DNA of 64,000 nt from Bacteroidota bacterium (GTDB lineage Bacteria; Bacteroidota; Bacteroidia; Chitinophagales; JADIYW01), in the NCBI GenBank assembly GCA_963169645.1, contig CAUJCO010000013.1, positions 533,923 through 597,922 of the forward strand. Reading direction: 5' to 3'. The notes beneath the pieces are model-generated. The model was not told the origin of the DNA. It searched no databases and saw only the letters and a program-made list of their open reading frames with translations. Position numbers and translations under genes: made by a program. Of the stretch, positions 18,715-27,190 are shown in pieces. Numbering within the stretch: the first letter of the stretch is position 1; each line of letters starts with the position of its first letter.

Positions 18715-19710
18715 TTAAGACGCAGGAATAAATCCGGCATATTCGCTTAATACTTCCTCTAAGATGGCATAAATCTCATCTACGTCATTGGTCATTACCA
18801 ATCTGGTGCGATATGGTTTTATATTGGGTAAACCTCTTAAATAATTGGAATAATGTTGTCTCATTTCCAGCACACCCAAGGCTTTTCCTTTCCACTCTAT
18901 GGATTTTTGTAGATGTATTTTTACGATGGAGATTTTCTCTTCTACCGATGGCTCCTCTATTAATTTACCATCAAACAAAAACGATTTTACCCGATTAAAA
19001 ATCCAAGGTGTACCAATTGCCGCTCTGCCAATCATGATACCATCTACACCATATTTATTTTTATATTCCAATGCTTTTTGTGGTGAGTCGATATCGCCAT
19101 TTCCAAAAATTGGAATCTGCATTCGCGGATTTTCTTTCACTTTCGCAATTAAGGTCCAATCGGCATCGCCTTTATACATTTGCTTTCGCGTACGGCCGTG
19201 AATACTCAATGCTTTTATACCGATATCTTGTAATCGCTCGGCAACTTCTACAATATTTTTACTGGTATCATCCCAACCTAAACGTGTTTTTACAGTAACC
19301 GGCAAATGCGTAGCTTTCACTACTTGCTCTGTCAAACGAACCATTTTGGGAATATCTTGTAAAATGCCGGCACCTGCCATTTTACACACCACTTTATTGA
19401 CCGGACATCCATAATTAATATCGATTAAATTGGGATTTGCTTGTTCCACTATTTGAGCACTTTGTACCATTGCATCTTCTTCGCCACCAAAAATTTGAAT
19501 ACCTATCGGACGTTCATAATCGTAAATATCTAATTTTTGAATACTCTTAGCGGCATGTCTAATTAACCCTTCGGATGAAATAAATTCGGTGTACATCAAA
19601 TCGGCACCGTATTGCTTACATACATAGCGAAATGGCGGATCGCTCACATCTTCCATAGGTGCTAACAATAATGGGAATTCTCCTAACTCTATATCGCCTA
19701 TTTTTATCAT
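18715..19710 (-). CDS. dusB: tRNA-dihydrouridine synthase
   Basis: A 331-residue FMN-dependent enzyme that reduces uridine in the tRNA D-loop. The start motif LLLAPMEDVSDPPFRYVCK, the YTEFISSEGL stretch and the catalytic cysteine in DINYGCPVNKVVCKMAGAG are clear. SIHGRTRKQMYKGDADW belongs to the same family signature. The size fits DusB. A -7 box lies upstream, back to back with the promoter of the divergent CPBP protease gene. Confidence 0.94.
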   Translation of the reverse strand: MIKIGDIELGEFPLLLAPMEDVSDPPFRYVCKQYGADLMYTEFISSEGLIRHAAKSIQKLDIYDYERPIGIQIFGGEEDAMVQSAQIVEQANPNLIDINYGCPVNKVVCKMAGAGILQDIPKMVRLTEQVVKATHLPVTVKTRLGWDDTSKNIVEVAERLQDIGIKALSIHGRTRKQMYKGDADWTLIAKVKENPRMQIPIFGNGDIDSPQKALEYKNKYGVDGIMIGRAAIGTPWIFNRVKSFLFDGKLIEEPSVEEKISIVKIHLQKSIEWKGKALGVLEMRQHYSNYLRGLPNIKPYRTRLVMTNDVDEIYAILEEVLSEYAGFIPAS

Positions 19711-19713
19711 AAC

Positions 19714-19743
19714 TTGTCAATTCCTAAAAGGAATCTATCTTTG
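19714..19743 (+). promoter_or_regulatory. promoter of the CPBP-cdsA unit
   Basis: TTG at 19714-19716, a 19-bp spacer, then TATCTTTG at 19736-19743 is a near-ideal Bacteroidota -33/-7 promoter. The ATG follows at 19760. The spacer contains an inverted repeat ATTCCT-AAA-AGGAAT (19720-19734) that could be an operator. Confidence 0.65.
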
Positions 19744-19745
19744 TA

Positions 19746-19753
19746 CAAAAATA
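19746..19753 (-). promoter_or_regulatory. -7 box of dusB
   Basis: The minus-strand sequence TATTTTTG fits TAnnTTTG, 36 bp before the dusB ATG. It lies two bases from the oppositely oriented box of the neighbouring gene, so the two promoters overlap. Confidence 0.4.
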
Positions 19754-19759
19754 CGAAGA

Positions 19760-20701
19760 ATGACAGAGAATCGTATCGATGCTGACATTAAGCAAGAAAT
19801 ATTTCAGAATAATAAACTCAATACCTATAGTTTTGGCTTACAATTGTTAATTGCTGCTTGTATTTTTTTCTTTTGTTTTTTATTGGCACAATTGCTCAGC
19901 GGTTATTGTATTATTGCCTACTATAAAACAACGCACTTAAAAACGATTGCTGCTGATTATCGCAATTTGAATGTATTGCGCTATGCGCAAATACTTGCTT
20001 CTGTATGTAGTTTCTTGTTGCCCGCACTTATTTTTTCAAAATTAAAAGACAATCGCATCTTGCATTTTTCGAATGCACATATTGGTTTTTCTATTGTTTT
20101 TTTAGGGTTGATACCACTTTTAATTTATACTATTTATCCGGCCATCAATTTCACCTATTACATCAATAAATGGCTGGGCTTTAGTACGTTTTCTGAGCAA
20201 TCTCAAGCAGACTATAAGATGTTGGTTAATGCCTTATTAAAAGACAATAGCCTTTTTGTTTTATTGCTTAATATGATTACCATTGCAGTAATTCCGGCTT
20301 TGGCAGAAGAATGGATATTTAGAGGTACATTTCAAAAATTATTATCGGAAAAACTAAATATTCATTTTGCTGTTTTATTGGCTTCTATCTTTTTTAGTTT
20401 AATTCATTTCGAGTTTTCCGGATTTCTGCCACGCATTCTTTTAGGTATGTTTTTGGGATATTTATATTATTATTCCGGAAGCTTGTGGACAAGCATATTC
20501 GCACATACACTTAACAATGGCACACAAGTAATGCTGATGTATTTGAATAATGCCGGAATTTACAAAACGGCTATTGACCAGCCTGAAATGCCAAAAGCTT
20601 GGGAATTAATAGTTTACACACTTATTTTTGCCGTTTTATGGAAGATATTTCTACATTTCGTACAGAAAAGAAAAAAGAGTACCTTTGCGGAGAATTTTTG
20701 A
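19760..20701 (+). CDS. CPBP-family intramembrane glutamic endopeptidase
   Basis: A 313-residue polytopic membrane protein of the CAAX protease/bacteriocin-processing family. The three family motifs are present: EEWIFRG (catalytic Glu pair and Arg), SLIHF and AHTLNNG. About eight hydrophobic segments are visible. Substrates of bacterial members are mostly unknown. It is cotranscribed with cdsA (42-bp gap) from a well-formed promoter. Confidence 0.9.
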   Translation: MTENRIDADIKQEIFQNNKLNTYSFGLQLLIAACIFFFCFLLAQLLSGYCIIAYYKTTHLKTIAADYRNLNVLRYAQILASVCSFLLPALIFSKLKDNRILHFSNAHIGFSIVFLGLIPLLIYTIYPAINFTYYINKWLGFSTFSEQSQADYKMLVNALLKDNSLFVLLLNMITIAVIPALAEEWIFRGTFQKLLSEKLNIHFAVLLASIFFSLIHFEFSGFLPRILLGMFLGYLYYYSGSLWTSIFAHTLNNGTQVMLMYLNNAGIYKTAIDQPEMPKAWELIVYTLIFAVLWKIFLHFVQKRKKSTFAENF

Positions 20702-20743
20702 GTGCCACATATCGGCATCAATAGAAACTCTTAAATAAAAAAC

Positions 20744-21586
20744 ATGGGCGACATAGGTACACGAATAATAACAGGTATCTTTTTTGTTATTGTGATGATA
20801 GGTGGCGTAATTCTGAGCGAATACACATTTTTAATATTGTTTTCCCTATTGGTAGTTTTGTGCATCAATGAATATCATGGAATCATCCACGATTTATTGG
20901 CATCTTCCTCTAAATGGAAAACGACGTATAAAATCATTAACACCATTTTTAGCGTGGTAATTTTTGGAATTGTATTTTTAGTGGCAAGCAATAAAATTCC
21001 TTTGATTTCTTTATCCTTACTTTGCGGTTTTCCGCTCACTTGGTTTGTAATAGAGATGTACACCAAAAGTGAACGACCATTCTACAATGTATGTTTAAAC
21101 TCAATGGCCATTTTTTATATTGCCATACCATTAGCTTCTGCGAGTTTATTGGCATTTCACGCAGGCGAATACAGTTGGCATTTTTTATTAGCCATTATGA
21201 TATTTGCTTGGGCAAATGATTCATGGGCATACTTATCCGGCAGATTTTTAGGAAAACATAAATTATTTGAACGAATATCACCTAAAAAAACATGGGAAGG
21301 TTTTTTTGGTGGATTAATTATGACAGCTGTTTTTGCTTATATCATTTACTTACTTTTTCCAAAATGGACAGGTTATTCCGTTGATTTAACAACATATATT
21401 TTATTAGCCGTTATCACCTCTATCACCAGTACGTATGGTGATTTGGCAGAAAGCATGATAAAGAGAAATTTACAAATAAAAGATACCGGCACGGCACTGC
21501 CCGGTCATGGTGGTTTCTTAGATCGTTTTGACGGATTGATTTTCTCGTTGCCTGCTTGTACTTTATACCTTACTTTCTTTATGTAG
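20744..21586 (+). CDS. cdsA: phosphatidate cytidylyltransferase
   Basis: A 280-residue integral membrane enzyme that forms CDP-diacylglycerol from CTP and phosphatidic acid. The C-terminal signature is seen as KDTGTALPGHGGFLDRFDGL, and SPKKTWEGFFGG lies upstream. Multiple membrane helices. It directly follows the CPBP protease gene. Confidence 0.95.
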   Translation: MGDIGTRIITGIFFVIVMIGGVILSEYTFLILFSLLVVLCINEYHGIIHDLLASSSKWKTTYKIINTIFSVVIFGIVFLVASNKIPLISLSLLCGFPLTWFVIEMYTKSERPFYNVCLNSMAIFYIAIPLASASLLAFHAGEYSWHFLLAIMIFAWANDSWAYLSGRFLGKHKLFERISPKKTWEGFFGGLIMTAVFAYIIYLLFPKWTGYSVDLTTYILLAVITSITSTYGDLAESMIKRNLQIKDTGTALPGHGGFLDRFDGLIFSLPACTLYLTFFM

Positions 21587-21606
21587 AAAAGAAACTATTT
21601 GCAGGA

Positions 21607-22032
21607 TTAATCCATTAAAAAGGCAAGCCCATTTGTTACGGTATTGCACAAATCTTTCACTTGTTTTTCTCTAAATATTTTTTCTATTAATTCGCGGGCA
21701 ACTTTATATTCATTGTGAATTGGACAAGGCCTACACTCGGAACATTTACTTAAACCCAAACCACATTCTTTAAAAATCCCTTTTCCTTCTATCGTTTCTA
21801 CAATATTATAAATTGGTTGCTGTTGTTGTGCCTCATCAATAAAAAAACCACCGGTTGGTCCTTTTAAACTATTAATTATTTTGTGCTTAACTAAAAGTTG
21901 CAAAGTTTTACCGATAGTATGTTCGCTTGCATTTATTTGGTCTGCAATTTCTTTAATACTTGCTTTTTCACCTTGCTTTCCGGAAAGATAGATGACAGCT
22001 TTTATGGCAGTTTTACAGGTGAGACTCAGCAT
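21607..22032 (-). CDS. Rrf2-family Fe-S transcriptional regulator
   Basis: A 141-residue winged-helix regulator. The N-terminal helix-turn-helix covers SIKEIADQINASEHTIGKTL, and the wing ends at GPTGGFFI. The cysteine cluster CGLGLSKCSECRPC near residues 92-105 resembles the three-cysteine Fe-S ligand set of IscR/NsrR-type members, with one extra cysteine. It is the last gene of the DUF2249-heme-copper-DUF59 operon, one base after the DUF59 stop. It may sense nitric oxide or Fe-S status and control the module; this is inference. Confidence 0.88.
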   Translation of the reverse strand: MLSLTCKTAIKAVIYLSGKQGEKASIKEIADQINASEHTIGKTLQLLVKHKIINSLKGPTGGFFIDEAQQQQPIYNIVETIEGKGIFKECGLGLSKCSECRPCPIHNEYKVARELIEKIFREKQVKDLCNTVTNGLAFLMD

Positions 22033-22033
22033 A

Positions 22034-22363
22034 TTATTGTCCTAAAAATTCTTTTCCTTCCGGAGAAATCATACTTGAATCCCATGCCGGTTCGTAGGTT
22101 AAATGTAAATTGATATACCAATCTTGAAATGCATCGGTGAGAGATTGCAAAACATTACTGGTAATGCTTTCACCCATTGGGCAAAATTGTGATGTAAGCG
22201 TCATGGTCGCATCTAATTTCTTTGCATCTTCATCAAAATTAAGTTCATATATCAATCCTAAATCAACTACATTGAGTCCAACTTCCGGATCATCCACAAA
22301 ATAAAGACCTTTCAAAGCTAGTTCGCAAAGTGCATTATTATTCGTTGTTACATTCGTGTTCAT
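22034..22363 (-). CDS. DUF59 (MIP18-like) metal-sulfur cluster assembly factor
   Basis: 109 residues. The single DUF59 domain has VVDLGLIYELNF near residues 30-43 and the cysteine motif SQFCPMGESI near 63-72, as in SufT/PaaD-like assembly factors. It overlaps the upstream membrane-protein gene by four bases (ATGA), so translation is coupled. The context points to Fe-S cluster repair or to loading a metal centre of the neighbouring proteins. Confidence 0.9.
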   Translation of the reverse strand: MNTNVTTNNNALCELALKGLYFVDDPEVGLNVVDLGLIYELNFDEDAKKLDATMTLTSQFCPMGESITSNVLQSLTDAFQDWYINLHLTYEPAWDSSMISPEGKEFLGQ

Positions 22364-23643
22364 GCATTTGTTGGTTTATGAAATAAAGTAATTCCGGAAT
22401 TTATTACATACAATATAGCACTCAATAATAAGGCAAATGCTCCGGATTTTAATAAAATATCGTTTAAAATTATGATACCGATAGCAAATACTAAAAATCC
22501 GACGATATAAGCTATCAGCATTGCTGTGTACATTTTTTCATTAAAAAGTTCTTTCGGAACAGGTGTTTTTCCGGCATGTGCATTTTTATGATACACTTTG
22601 TTCCAAACAATAAAAGTGAGTGTCTTAAACGTCATTCCTAGAATAATTGCCGTTATCCATCCAAAGAAAAAACAAAATCCATATAAAATACTCCAATTGG
22701 AATGTGTGCCGGATGGCAATAAAATTAAAACAAACAATAAGGCTAAAAAAGGAAATACCATTTGTACAACAGAAAGCAAGGAAGTTTTCATTTGCTCATC
22801 TACCTTCTTCCGGATTCTTACTTTATAAGAGAGAAAACAATGTCTTACAAACAAGATAATTCCTATAAAAGCCAATGCGATTGAAATATAATAAATGCTG
22901 GAATTGTATTCCATCGTTTTAAAAATAATAAAACTTATCAAGCTCGCATTTATCAAACCAAAAATCCACCACAGCTGCCTATTATTAGTATATTTTGAAA
23001 TTAGAAACATTGGAATTAAACGAGAACCCACGCCAATAACCAACATTAAAAACCAACCGATTAAACCTAAATGTGCATGTATCGTTAAGTAGGAGAGTGA
23101 ATCTTTGGGTAGTATATTTTTATTAAAATTAAAGACCAACAATAATCCGAAAAATACGGTAGAAAACAACCATAAGGAAGCGGCAATCATATACCATGCG
23201 TGTACGTTTCGTTTCTTACTATTAAACGAACTAGCAAAAACATTCACCACATAACATACTATGCCTACATTTATTAGGATTGCTCCAACCTGCAACATCC
23301 ATCCGGTGTGAAATAAATAAAACCCGATTGCTAAGATTGGGATACCAATTGCAGTAAATATAAATGTGCTTGTTGCCAATAAATAGCTGTCTAATTTTCC
23401 TTCCACTAAAACCGGTAATAGTTGGTGCGATGCGCCTAAAATAATCATTGTGCCCCAACCCAATGCCATTATATGCGTTATGGCTAATGTGTGTGGATGA
23501 AAATAATGCTGCTTCACTACATTGGTATGCAACATCAATACTATGCAAGCAACTAAAAATGAAATAGCGGCATACGCATAAAATGGTAACACCACTTTAT
23601 GGCTTGTTGTTTGTTGTAAATCGTCGCTAACTGTTGAGAACAT
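22360..23643 (-). CDS. heme-copper-oxidase-subunit-I-like / NnrS-like membrane protein
   Basis: A 427-residue polytopic protein with about twelve hydrophobic segments. Two segments have a histidine-led pattern like heme-copper oxidase helices: ITHIMALGWGTMIILGASHQ followed by LLP (about residues 51-75), and TIHAHLGLIGWFLMLVIGVG then SRLIP (about 195-218). No partner subunits or cytochrome c domain are encoded nearby. Either a stand-alone heme-copper family member or an NnrS-type protein of nitrosative stress is possible. Its place between DUF2249 and DUF59 genes near ric favours a role with nitric oxide. The family call is moderate and the function is inferred. Confidence 0.7.
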   Translation of the reverse strand: MFSTVSDDLQQTTSHKVVLPFYAYAAISFLVACIVLMLHTNVVKQHYFHPHTLAITHIMALGWGTMIILGASHQLLPVLVEGKLDSYLLATSTFIFTAIGIPILAIGFYLFHTGWMLQVGAILINVGIVCYVVNVFASSFNSKKRNVHAWYMIAASLWLFSTVFFGLLLVFNFNKNILPKDSLSYLTIHAHLGLIGWFLMLVIGVGSRLIPMFLISKYTNNRQLWWIFGLINASLISFIIFKTMEYNSSIYYISIALAFIGIILFVRHCFLSYKVRIRKKVDEQMKTSLLSVVQMVFPFLALLFVLILLPSGTHSNWSILYGFCFFFGWITAIILGMTFKTLTFIVWNKVYHKNAHAGKTPVPKELFNEKMYTAMLIAYIVGFLVFAIGIIILNDILLKSGAFALLLSAILYVINSGITLFHKPTNA

Positions 23644-23650
23644 TGTTCTT

Positions 23651-24472
23651 TTAATTTTTAAAAATTAATAGCTTCACTTCGCCTTCTTGTATTTCTTTTA
23701 TTCTGAAATCAAATTGTCTGTCTTTTAATTCCGTCAACAAAAATACGGGAATTCGTTTGTGATGCACAAATAACGCTTTTTCTTTCGGCAATGCATCCAA
23801 CGCTTCTAAGATAGTCATCATTGGCATTGGCATTTCTAAATGTCGGACATCTATTTCTACCCAATTATTTTTATACTGTTGCAATAGCTGTTCCCAATCA
23901 CCGCTGTCTTGTATTGTTGCTTCACTTTCATCAATCGGTGAATTAGTTGTAGATGTTGTTTTATAAAAATACGTTTCTACGGTATCGTTATCTATATATT
24001 TTACATACGCATCAAACCCTTGTTTCTCTAGTAATTTAATCAACGGCACCGGCTCAAAAGAATTAATAATTAATAAGGCTTCATTGATTTGGAGTGTTTT
24101 AATTTTTGCTTGTATTTGTTTGAGTGGATCATTACCTTCAGCTAATATTGAACGCACGTCAAACGAAATAATTTGTTCCGATTTTAAGGATTGCAAATAA
24201 CTTGGCATCGGTTTGTTTTCCGGAATGATTTCCGTTATTTCTGTGGTTGTATCTGCTACAAAACCTAATGGTGCCAAGGCTTTAAAAAAATCTTCCGGTT
24301 TGCAGCCACCAATTTTTGATGCCATTGCAATAGTAGCTCTGCCTGCCATCAATTTACGAATAATCGGATTTCTAAGTTTCTTAAAATCCGGACTAATTTT
24401 TACTATTGTTTCCAATGCATCGGGATGCTGTTGGAGCAAAGTGGCTATTTTAGTTTGTGCATTGATGATCAT
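23651..24472 (-). CDS. DUF1858 plus two DUF2249 domains protein
   Basis: 273 residues. The N-terminal DUF1858 (about 1-72) contains IATLLQQHPDALETIVKISP and GRATIAMASKIGGC. Two DUF2249 domains follow, about 103-175 (starting ISFDVRSILAEGNDP) and 203-273 (WVEIDVRHLEMPMPMMTILE). DUF2249 is a small TusA-like fold of unknown activity often found beside hemerythrin-type NO proteins. It is the first gene of a four-gene operon, 7 bp ahead of the membrane protein and downstream of the ric terminator. Confidence 0.85.
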   Translation of the reverse strand: MIINAQTKIATLLQQHPDALETIVKISPDFKKLRNPIIRKLMAGRATIAMASKIGGCKPEDFFKALAPLGFVADTTTEITEIIPENKPMPSYLQSLKSEQIISFDVRSILAEGNDPLKQIQAKIKTLQINEALLIINSFEPVPLIKLLEKQGFDAYVKYIDNDTVETYFYKTTSTTNSPIDESEATIQDSGDWEQLLQQYKNNWVEIDVRHLEMPMPMMTILEALDALPKEKALFVHHKRIPVFLLTELKDRQFDFRIKEIQEGEVKLLIFKN

Positions 24473-24510
24473 AAAAATTACATTCTATATTATACCATAA
24501 TTTACAAAAA

Positions 24511-24543
24511 AATAGACATCCGTTCTATTTCATAGAACGGATG
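24511..24543 (-). terminator. terminator after the ric gene
   Basis: A 12-bp stem (24517-24528 with 24532-24543) and a three-base loop are followed on the minus strand by TCTATTTTTTT. It lies 11 bp past the ric stop and before the DUF1858/DUF2249 start, so ric is probably transcribed separately from the four genes downstream. Confidence 0.8.
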
Positions 24544-24553
24544 CGACTAAGGA

Positions 24554-26047
24554 TTATTTAGATGCTACTAAATCTCTTGCTTTGGCAAACAAGATATTGT
24601 TTTCAAGATGAATATGTACAAATAAATCAGCCTCAAATTCATCTAACATTTTAAACAACAATTGGTAGCTGGAACAAGCATCTTGCGGAATTGCGTAATT
24701 ATTACTTAATTGGCGAATGGATTCCAAGTGTTTTCCAACTTGCTCATGTTCGTTTTCCATTTTTTGTAAGATTGATTGCAAAGCACTTCTTTCCGGCAAA
24801 GCCGATGCATTACTTGCTTTTACAAACTCTTTTATCGCAGGGAATACGGTATTTTCTTCTTCTACTAAATGTTCGGAAAGTTCTTTATGTATGGATTTTA
24901 CCAAGTCGTTAATTGGTATTAATTCCGGATGCTTATCGCCGTGTACTTGTGCTACTTTAGCAGCATATCCAAAAATTTCCGGTAAATATTTTCTCACATA
25001 ATTATGGTGTGTATTCACGATATAATCTGCCAAGAAATCCAAATTCCACTCATCAAAATTCTGGGTGCTTTTTGTAACGTTTTGTACTGGCTGTTGTAAT
25101 TCTTGCTCAACGATAGTGGCGTCAATTCCTTTTTCGGCACACGCTTCCCGCACTGTTTTTTTGCCACCGCAACAAAAATCTATTCCATATTTTTTAAATA
25201 CTTCTGCTTTGCGTAAATCTTTAGCCGCTATTTGCCCAACTGTCTGATGATCTTGTGCACCTTTTCTCGTTACCCGAACATCCCACCATTGTGGGCCTTG
25301 CTCCAAATATTCCCAAATAAACACATCACCACGTTCACCTAATAATTGATAATACACCGGCTTCGGGTCGTGGTCGTTGTGGATGATTAAACTTTCTCCG
25401 GCTTGCAATTCATCAAAAACTTGAAAAATAGTTGGATGTTTTAATTTAGGTTCTATGGTAGGAACATCTATCACAATTTCTTTTTGGGAGCTTGCGGAAG
25501 TCGCATTTGACACAATGGTTGTGTTGGTTTCTGTCGGCTTGTCTTGTATCGTTGCTTTTAATGTAACCCGAACATCCCACCATTGTGGACCTTGCTCCAA
25601 ATATTCCCAAGTAAACACGTCGCCACGTTCGCCTAATAATTGATAATAAACCGGTTTAGGATCGTGGTCGTTGTGGATAATAAAGGAATCGCCCGGTTTT
25701 GTGTTATCAAATACTTTAAAAATGGATGGATGTTTTAATTTAGGTTCAATTGCCGGAATATTCAACACTAATTCACCTTGCGGTGTAGTAAAAATTTGCT
25801 GTTGTGCATTGCTTTTCTTAGTTACACGGATGTCCCACCATTGCGGACCATCTTGCAAATATTCCCAAGTAAATACATCACCACGAATATTCATTAATTG
25901 ATGATAAACCGGTATAGGATCGTGGTTGTTGTGAATAATTAAGCTTTCACCTTCTTGTAGTTCATCGAACGTTTGGAAGATGGTAAGATGTCTCAATCTT
26001 GGTTCAATTTCTTGAACATTAATTACGATTTCATTTGCAGTTTGCAT
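24554..26047 (-). CDS. RIC-type iron-sulfur cluster repair di-iron protein with three DUF2249 repeats
   Basis: About 497 residues from the ATG at 26047. Three tandem DUF2249 domains lie at about 6-77, 92-163 and 190-261. Each has the motif HNxHDPxPVYxQL and ends GPQWWDxRVT. Next comes the ScdA/RIC N-terminal domain (about 268-317), with FKKYGIDFCCGGKKTVREA, and a hemerythrin-like four-helix domain (about 335-497) with spaced histidines such as THHNYVRKYLPE, HGDKHPEL, EHLVEEE, ENEHEQVGKHL and HIHLENN. RIC/YtfE proteins repair or protect Fe-S clusters under nitric oxide. Family members are about 220-250 residues, so the repeats double the length. A -7 box and a palindrome lie upstream. Confidence 0.92.
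   Translation of the reverse strand: MQTANEIVINVQEIEPRLRHLTIFQTFDELQEGESLIIHNNHDPIPVYHQLMNIRGDVFTWEYLQDGPQWWDIRVTKKSNAQQQIFTTPQGELVLNIPAIEPKLKHPSIFKVFDNTKPGDSFIIHNDHDPKPVYYQLLGERGDVFTWEYLEQGPQWWDVRVTLKATIQDKPTETNTTIVSNATSASSQKEIVIDVPTIEPKLKHPTIFQVFDELQAGESLIIHNDHDPKPVYYQLLGERGDVFIWEYLEQGPQWWDVRVTRKGAQDHQTVGQIAAKDLRKAEVFKKYGIDFCCGGKKTVREACAEKGIDATIVEQELQQPVQNVTKSTQNFDEWNLDFLADYIVNTHHNYVRKYLPEIFGYAAKVAQVHGDKHPELIPINDLVKSIHKELSEHLVEEENTVFPAIKEFVKASNASALPERSALQSILQKMENEHEQVGKHLESIRQLSNNYAIPQDACSSYQLLFKMLDEFEADLFVHIHLENNILFAKARDLVASK
25265..26032 (-). repeat. three tandem DUF2249 coding repeats inside ric
   Basis: Units at 25817-26032, 25559-25774 and 25265-25480, each 72 codons. The second and third are close to 88 percent identical in DNA over the better part; the first is more diverged. 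This points to stepwise duplication, the last one fairly recent. Confidence 0.75.
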
Positions 26048-26082
26048 ATCTATATTTTTTATGGATGAATCAAAATATGCTA

Positions 26083-26090
26083 CAAAATTA
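26083..26090 (-). promoter_or_regulatory. -7 box of ric
   Basis: It reads TAATTTTG on the minus strand, fitting TAnnTTTG, 36 bp before the ATG at 26047. There is no -33 TTG at the expected place; a palindrome is found there instead. Confidence 0.5.
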
Positions 26091-26110
26091 ATCATTTTAT
26101 TTTAATAAAA

Positions 26111-26130
26111 GTATTAAAGTACTTTTATAC
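26111..26130. promoter_or_regulatory. 20-bp near-palindrome upstream of ric promoter
   Basis: GTATTAAAGTACTTTTATAC is symmetrical at 18 of 20 positions around AAAGTACTTT. Its centre is about 42 bp upstream of the transcription start expected from the -7 box, the place where class II activators bind. It may be the site of a nitric-oxide or oxygen-responsive regulator. Confidence 0.45.
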
Positions 26131-26179
26131 AATTATCTTAACATTAATTTTAATTTCGTGTGTGAATGAAAAAAAAAAC

Positions 26180-27169
26180 TTATTGGTGAAATATGTTTTT
26201 AAAATAGGCTATTGTTAATGGCAAACCTTGACTGAAGGAATATTTTGGTTGATAACCTAATAATTGTTGTGCTTTAGAAATATCGGCTAATGAATCGCGG
26301 ATATCACCGGCACGTGGTTCGCGATGATTTGCCTTAATATCTTTTTGCAAATGGGTGGCTATGGCATCATACATTTGGTTGATAGTAAAACGCTCACCAA
26401 ATGCAACATTATAAGCCTGATTATATGCAGCAGGATTATTGGTAGTCAAGCCTAAAATATTCGCTTGTACAGCATTGTGTACATACGTAAAATCGCGCGT
26501 TTGTTCACCATCTCCATTTATGAAAGGAGCTGTATTATCTAATAAAGCTTTTATAAATAATGGCATTACCGCCGCATATTCTCCATACGGATCCTGTTTT
26601 GGACCAAATACATTAAAATAACGCAAGCCAATTAGTTGCATATTATAACATCTTGCAAAAACATTGGCATACACTTCATTGGTAAATTTTGTAACGGCAT
26701 ACGGCGATAAAGGATTGCCAATTTTTTCTTCTTTTTTTGGAAGATTAGGTTCATCGCCATACACGGAAGAAGATGATGCATAGACAAACCGTTGAATGCC
26801 GGCTTGGTTTGCGGCCGTCAACATATTAACGAAACCACCTACATTTACATCGTTGCTTGTGATTGGGTCCTTAATGGAACGTGGCACAGAACCAATTGCT
26901 GCCTGATGACATACAGCCTCTACACCTTTTACAGCTTTAGCACAATCATTCGGATTGCGTAAATCGCCTTCCAAGAATTCAAAATTTGGATTGGATTGAA
27001 ACGCTTTTAAGTTCTCGATATTTCCGGTAGCTAAGTTATCAAAAACACGCACTTTTGCACCGTGTTGCAATAAATATTCGGTGATGTTAGAGCCGATAAA
27101 TCCGGCACCGCCTGTTACTAAAAATTGTCTGTTTTCAATAGGTGTTTGGTGAAGTGCTTGTTGATACAT
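26180..27169 (-). CDS. NAD-dependent UDP-hexose 4-epimerase (UDP-GlcNAc/GalNAc type)
   Basis: A 329-residue extended SDR enzyme. The Rossmann motif is VTGGAGFIGSNITEYLL, the catalytic Ser/Tyr/Lys set is SSSSVYGDEP with YAVTKFTNE, and LRYFNVFGPKQDPYGEYAAV is typical of the WbpP/Vi-antigen 4-epimerase branch, which prefers N-acetylated UDP-sugars. It supplies precursors to surface polysaccharide. It follows the 275-residue protein gene by 21 bp and is the last gene of its unit. Confidence 0.88.
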   Translation of the reverse strand: MYQQALHQTPIENRQFLVTGGAGFIGSNITEYLLQHGAKVRVFDNLATGNIENLKAFQSNPNFEFLEGDLRNPNDCAKAVKGVEAVCHQAAIGSVPRSIKDPITSNDVNVGGFVNMLTAANQAGIQRFVYASSSSVYGDEPNLPKKEEKIGNPLSPYAVTKFTNEVYANVFARCYNMQLIGLRYFNVFGPKQDPYGEYAAVMPLFIKALLDNTAPFINGDGEQTRDFTYVHNAVQANILGLTTNNPAAYNQAYNVAFGERFTINQMYDAIATHLQKDIKANHREPRAGDIRDSLADISKAQQLLGYQPKYSFSQGLPLTIAYFKNIFHQ

Positions 27170-27190
27170 GTTGAAAGTGAGTTATAAATT

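Noticed and set aside
26165..26180. A/T run as terminator between ric promoter and epimerase gene
   Set aside because: A long homopolymer is present on the minus strand, but there is no hairpin before it.
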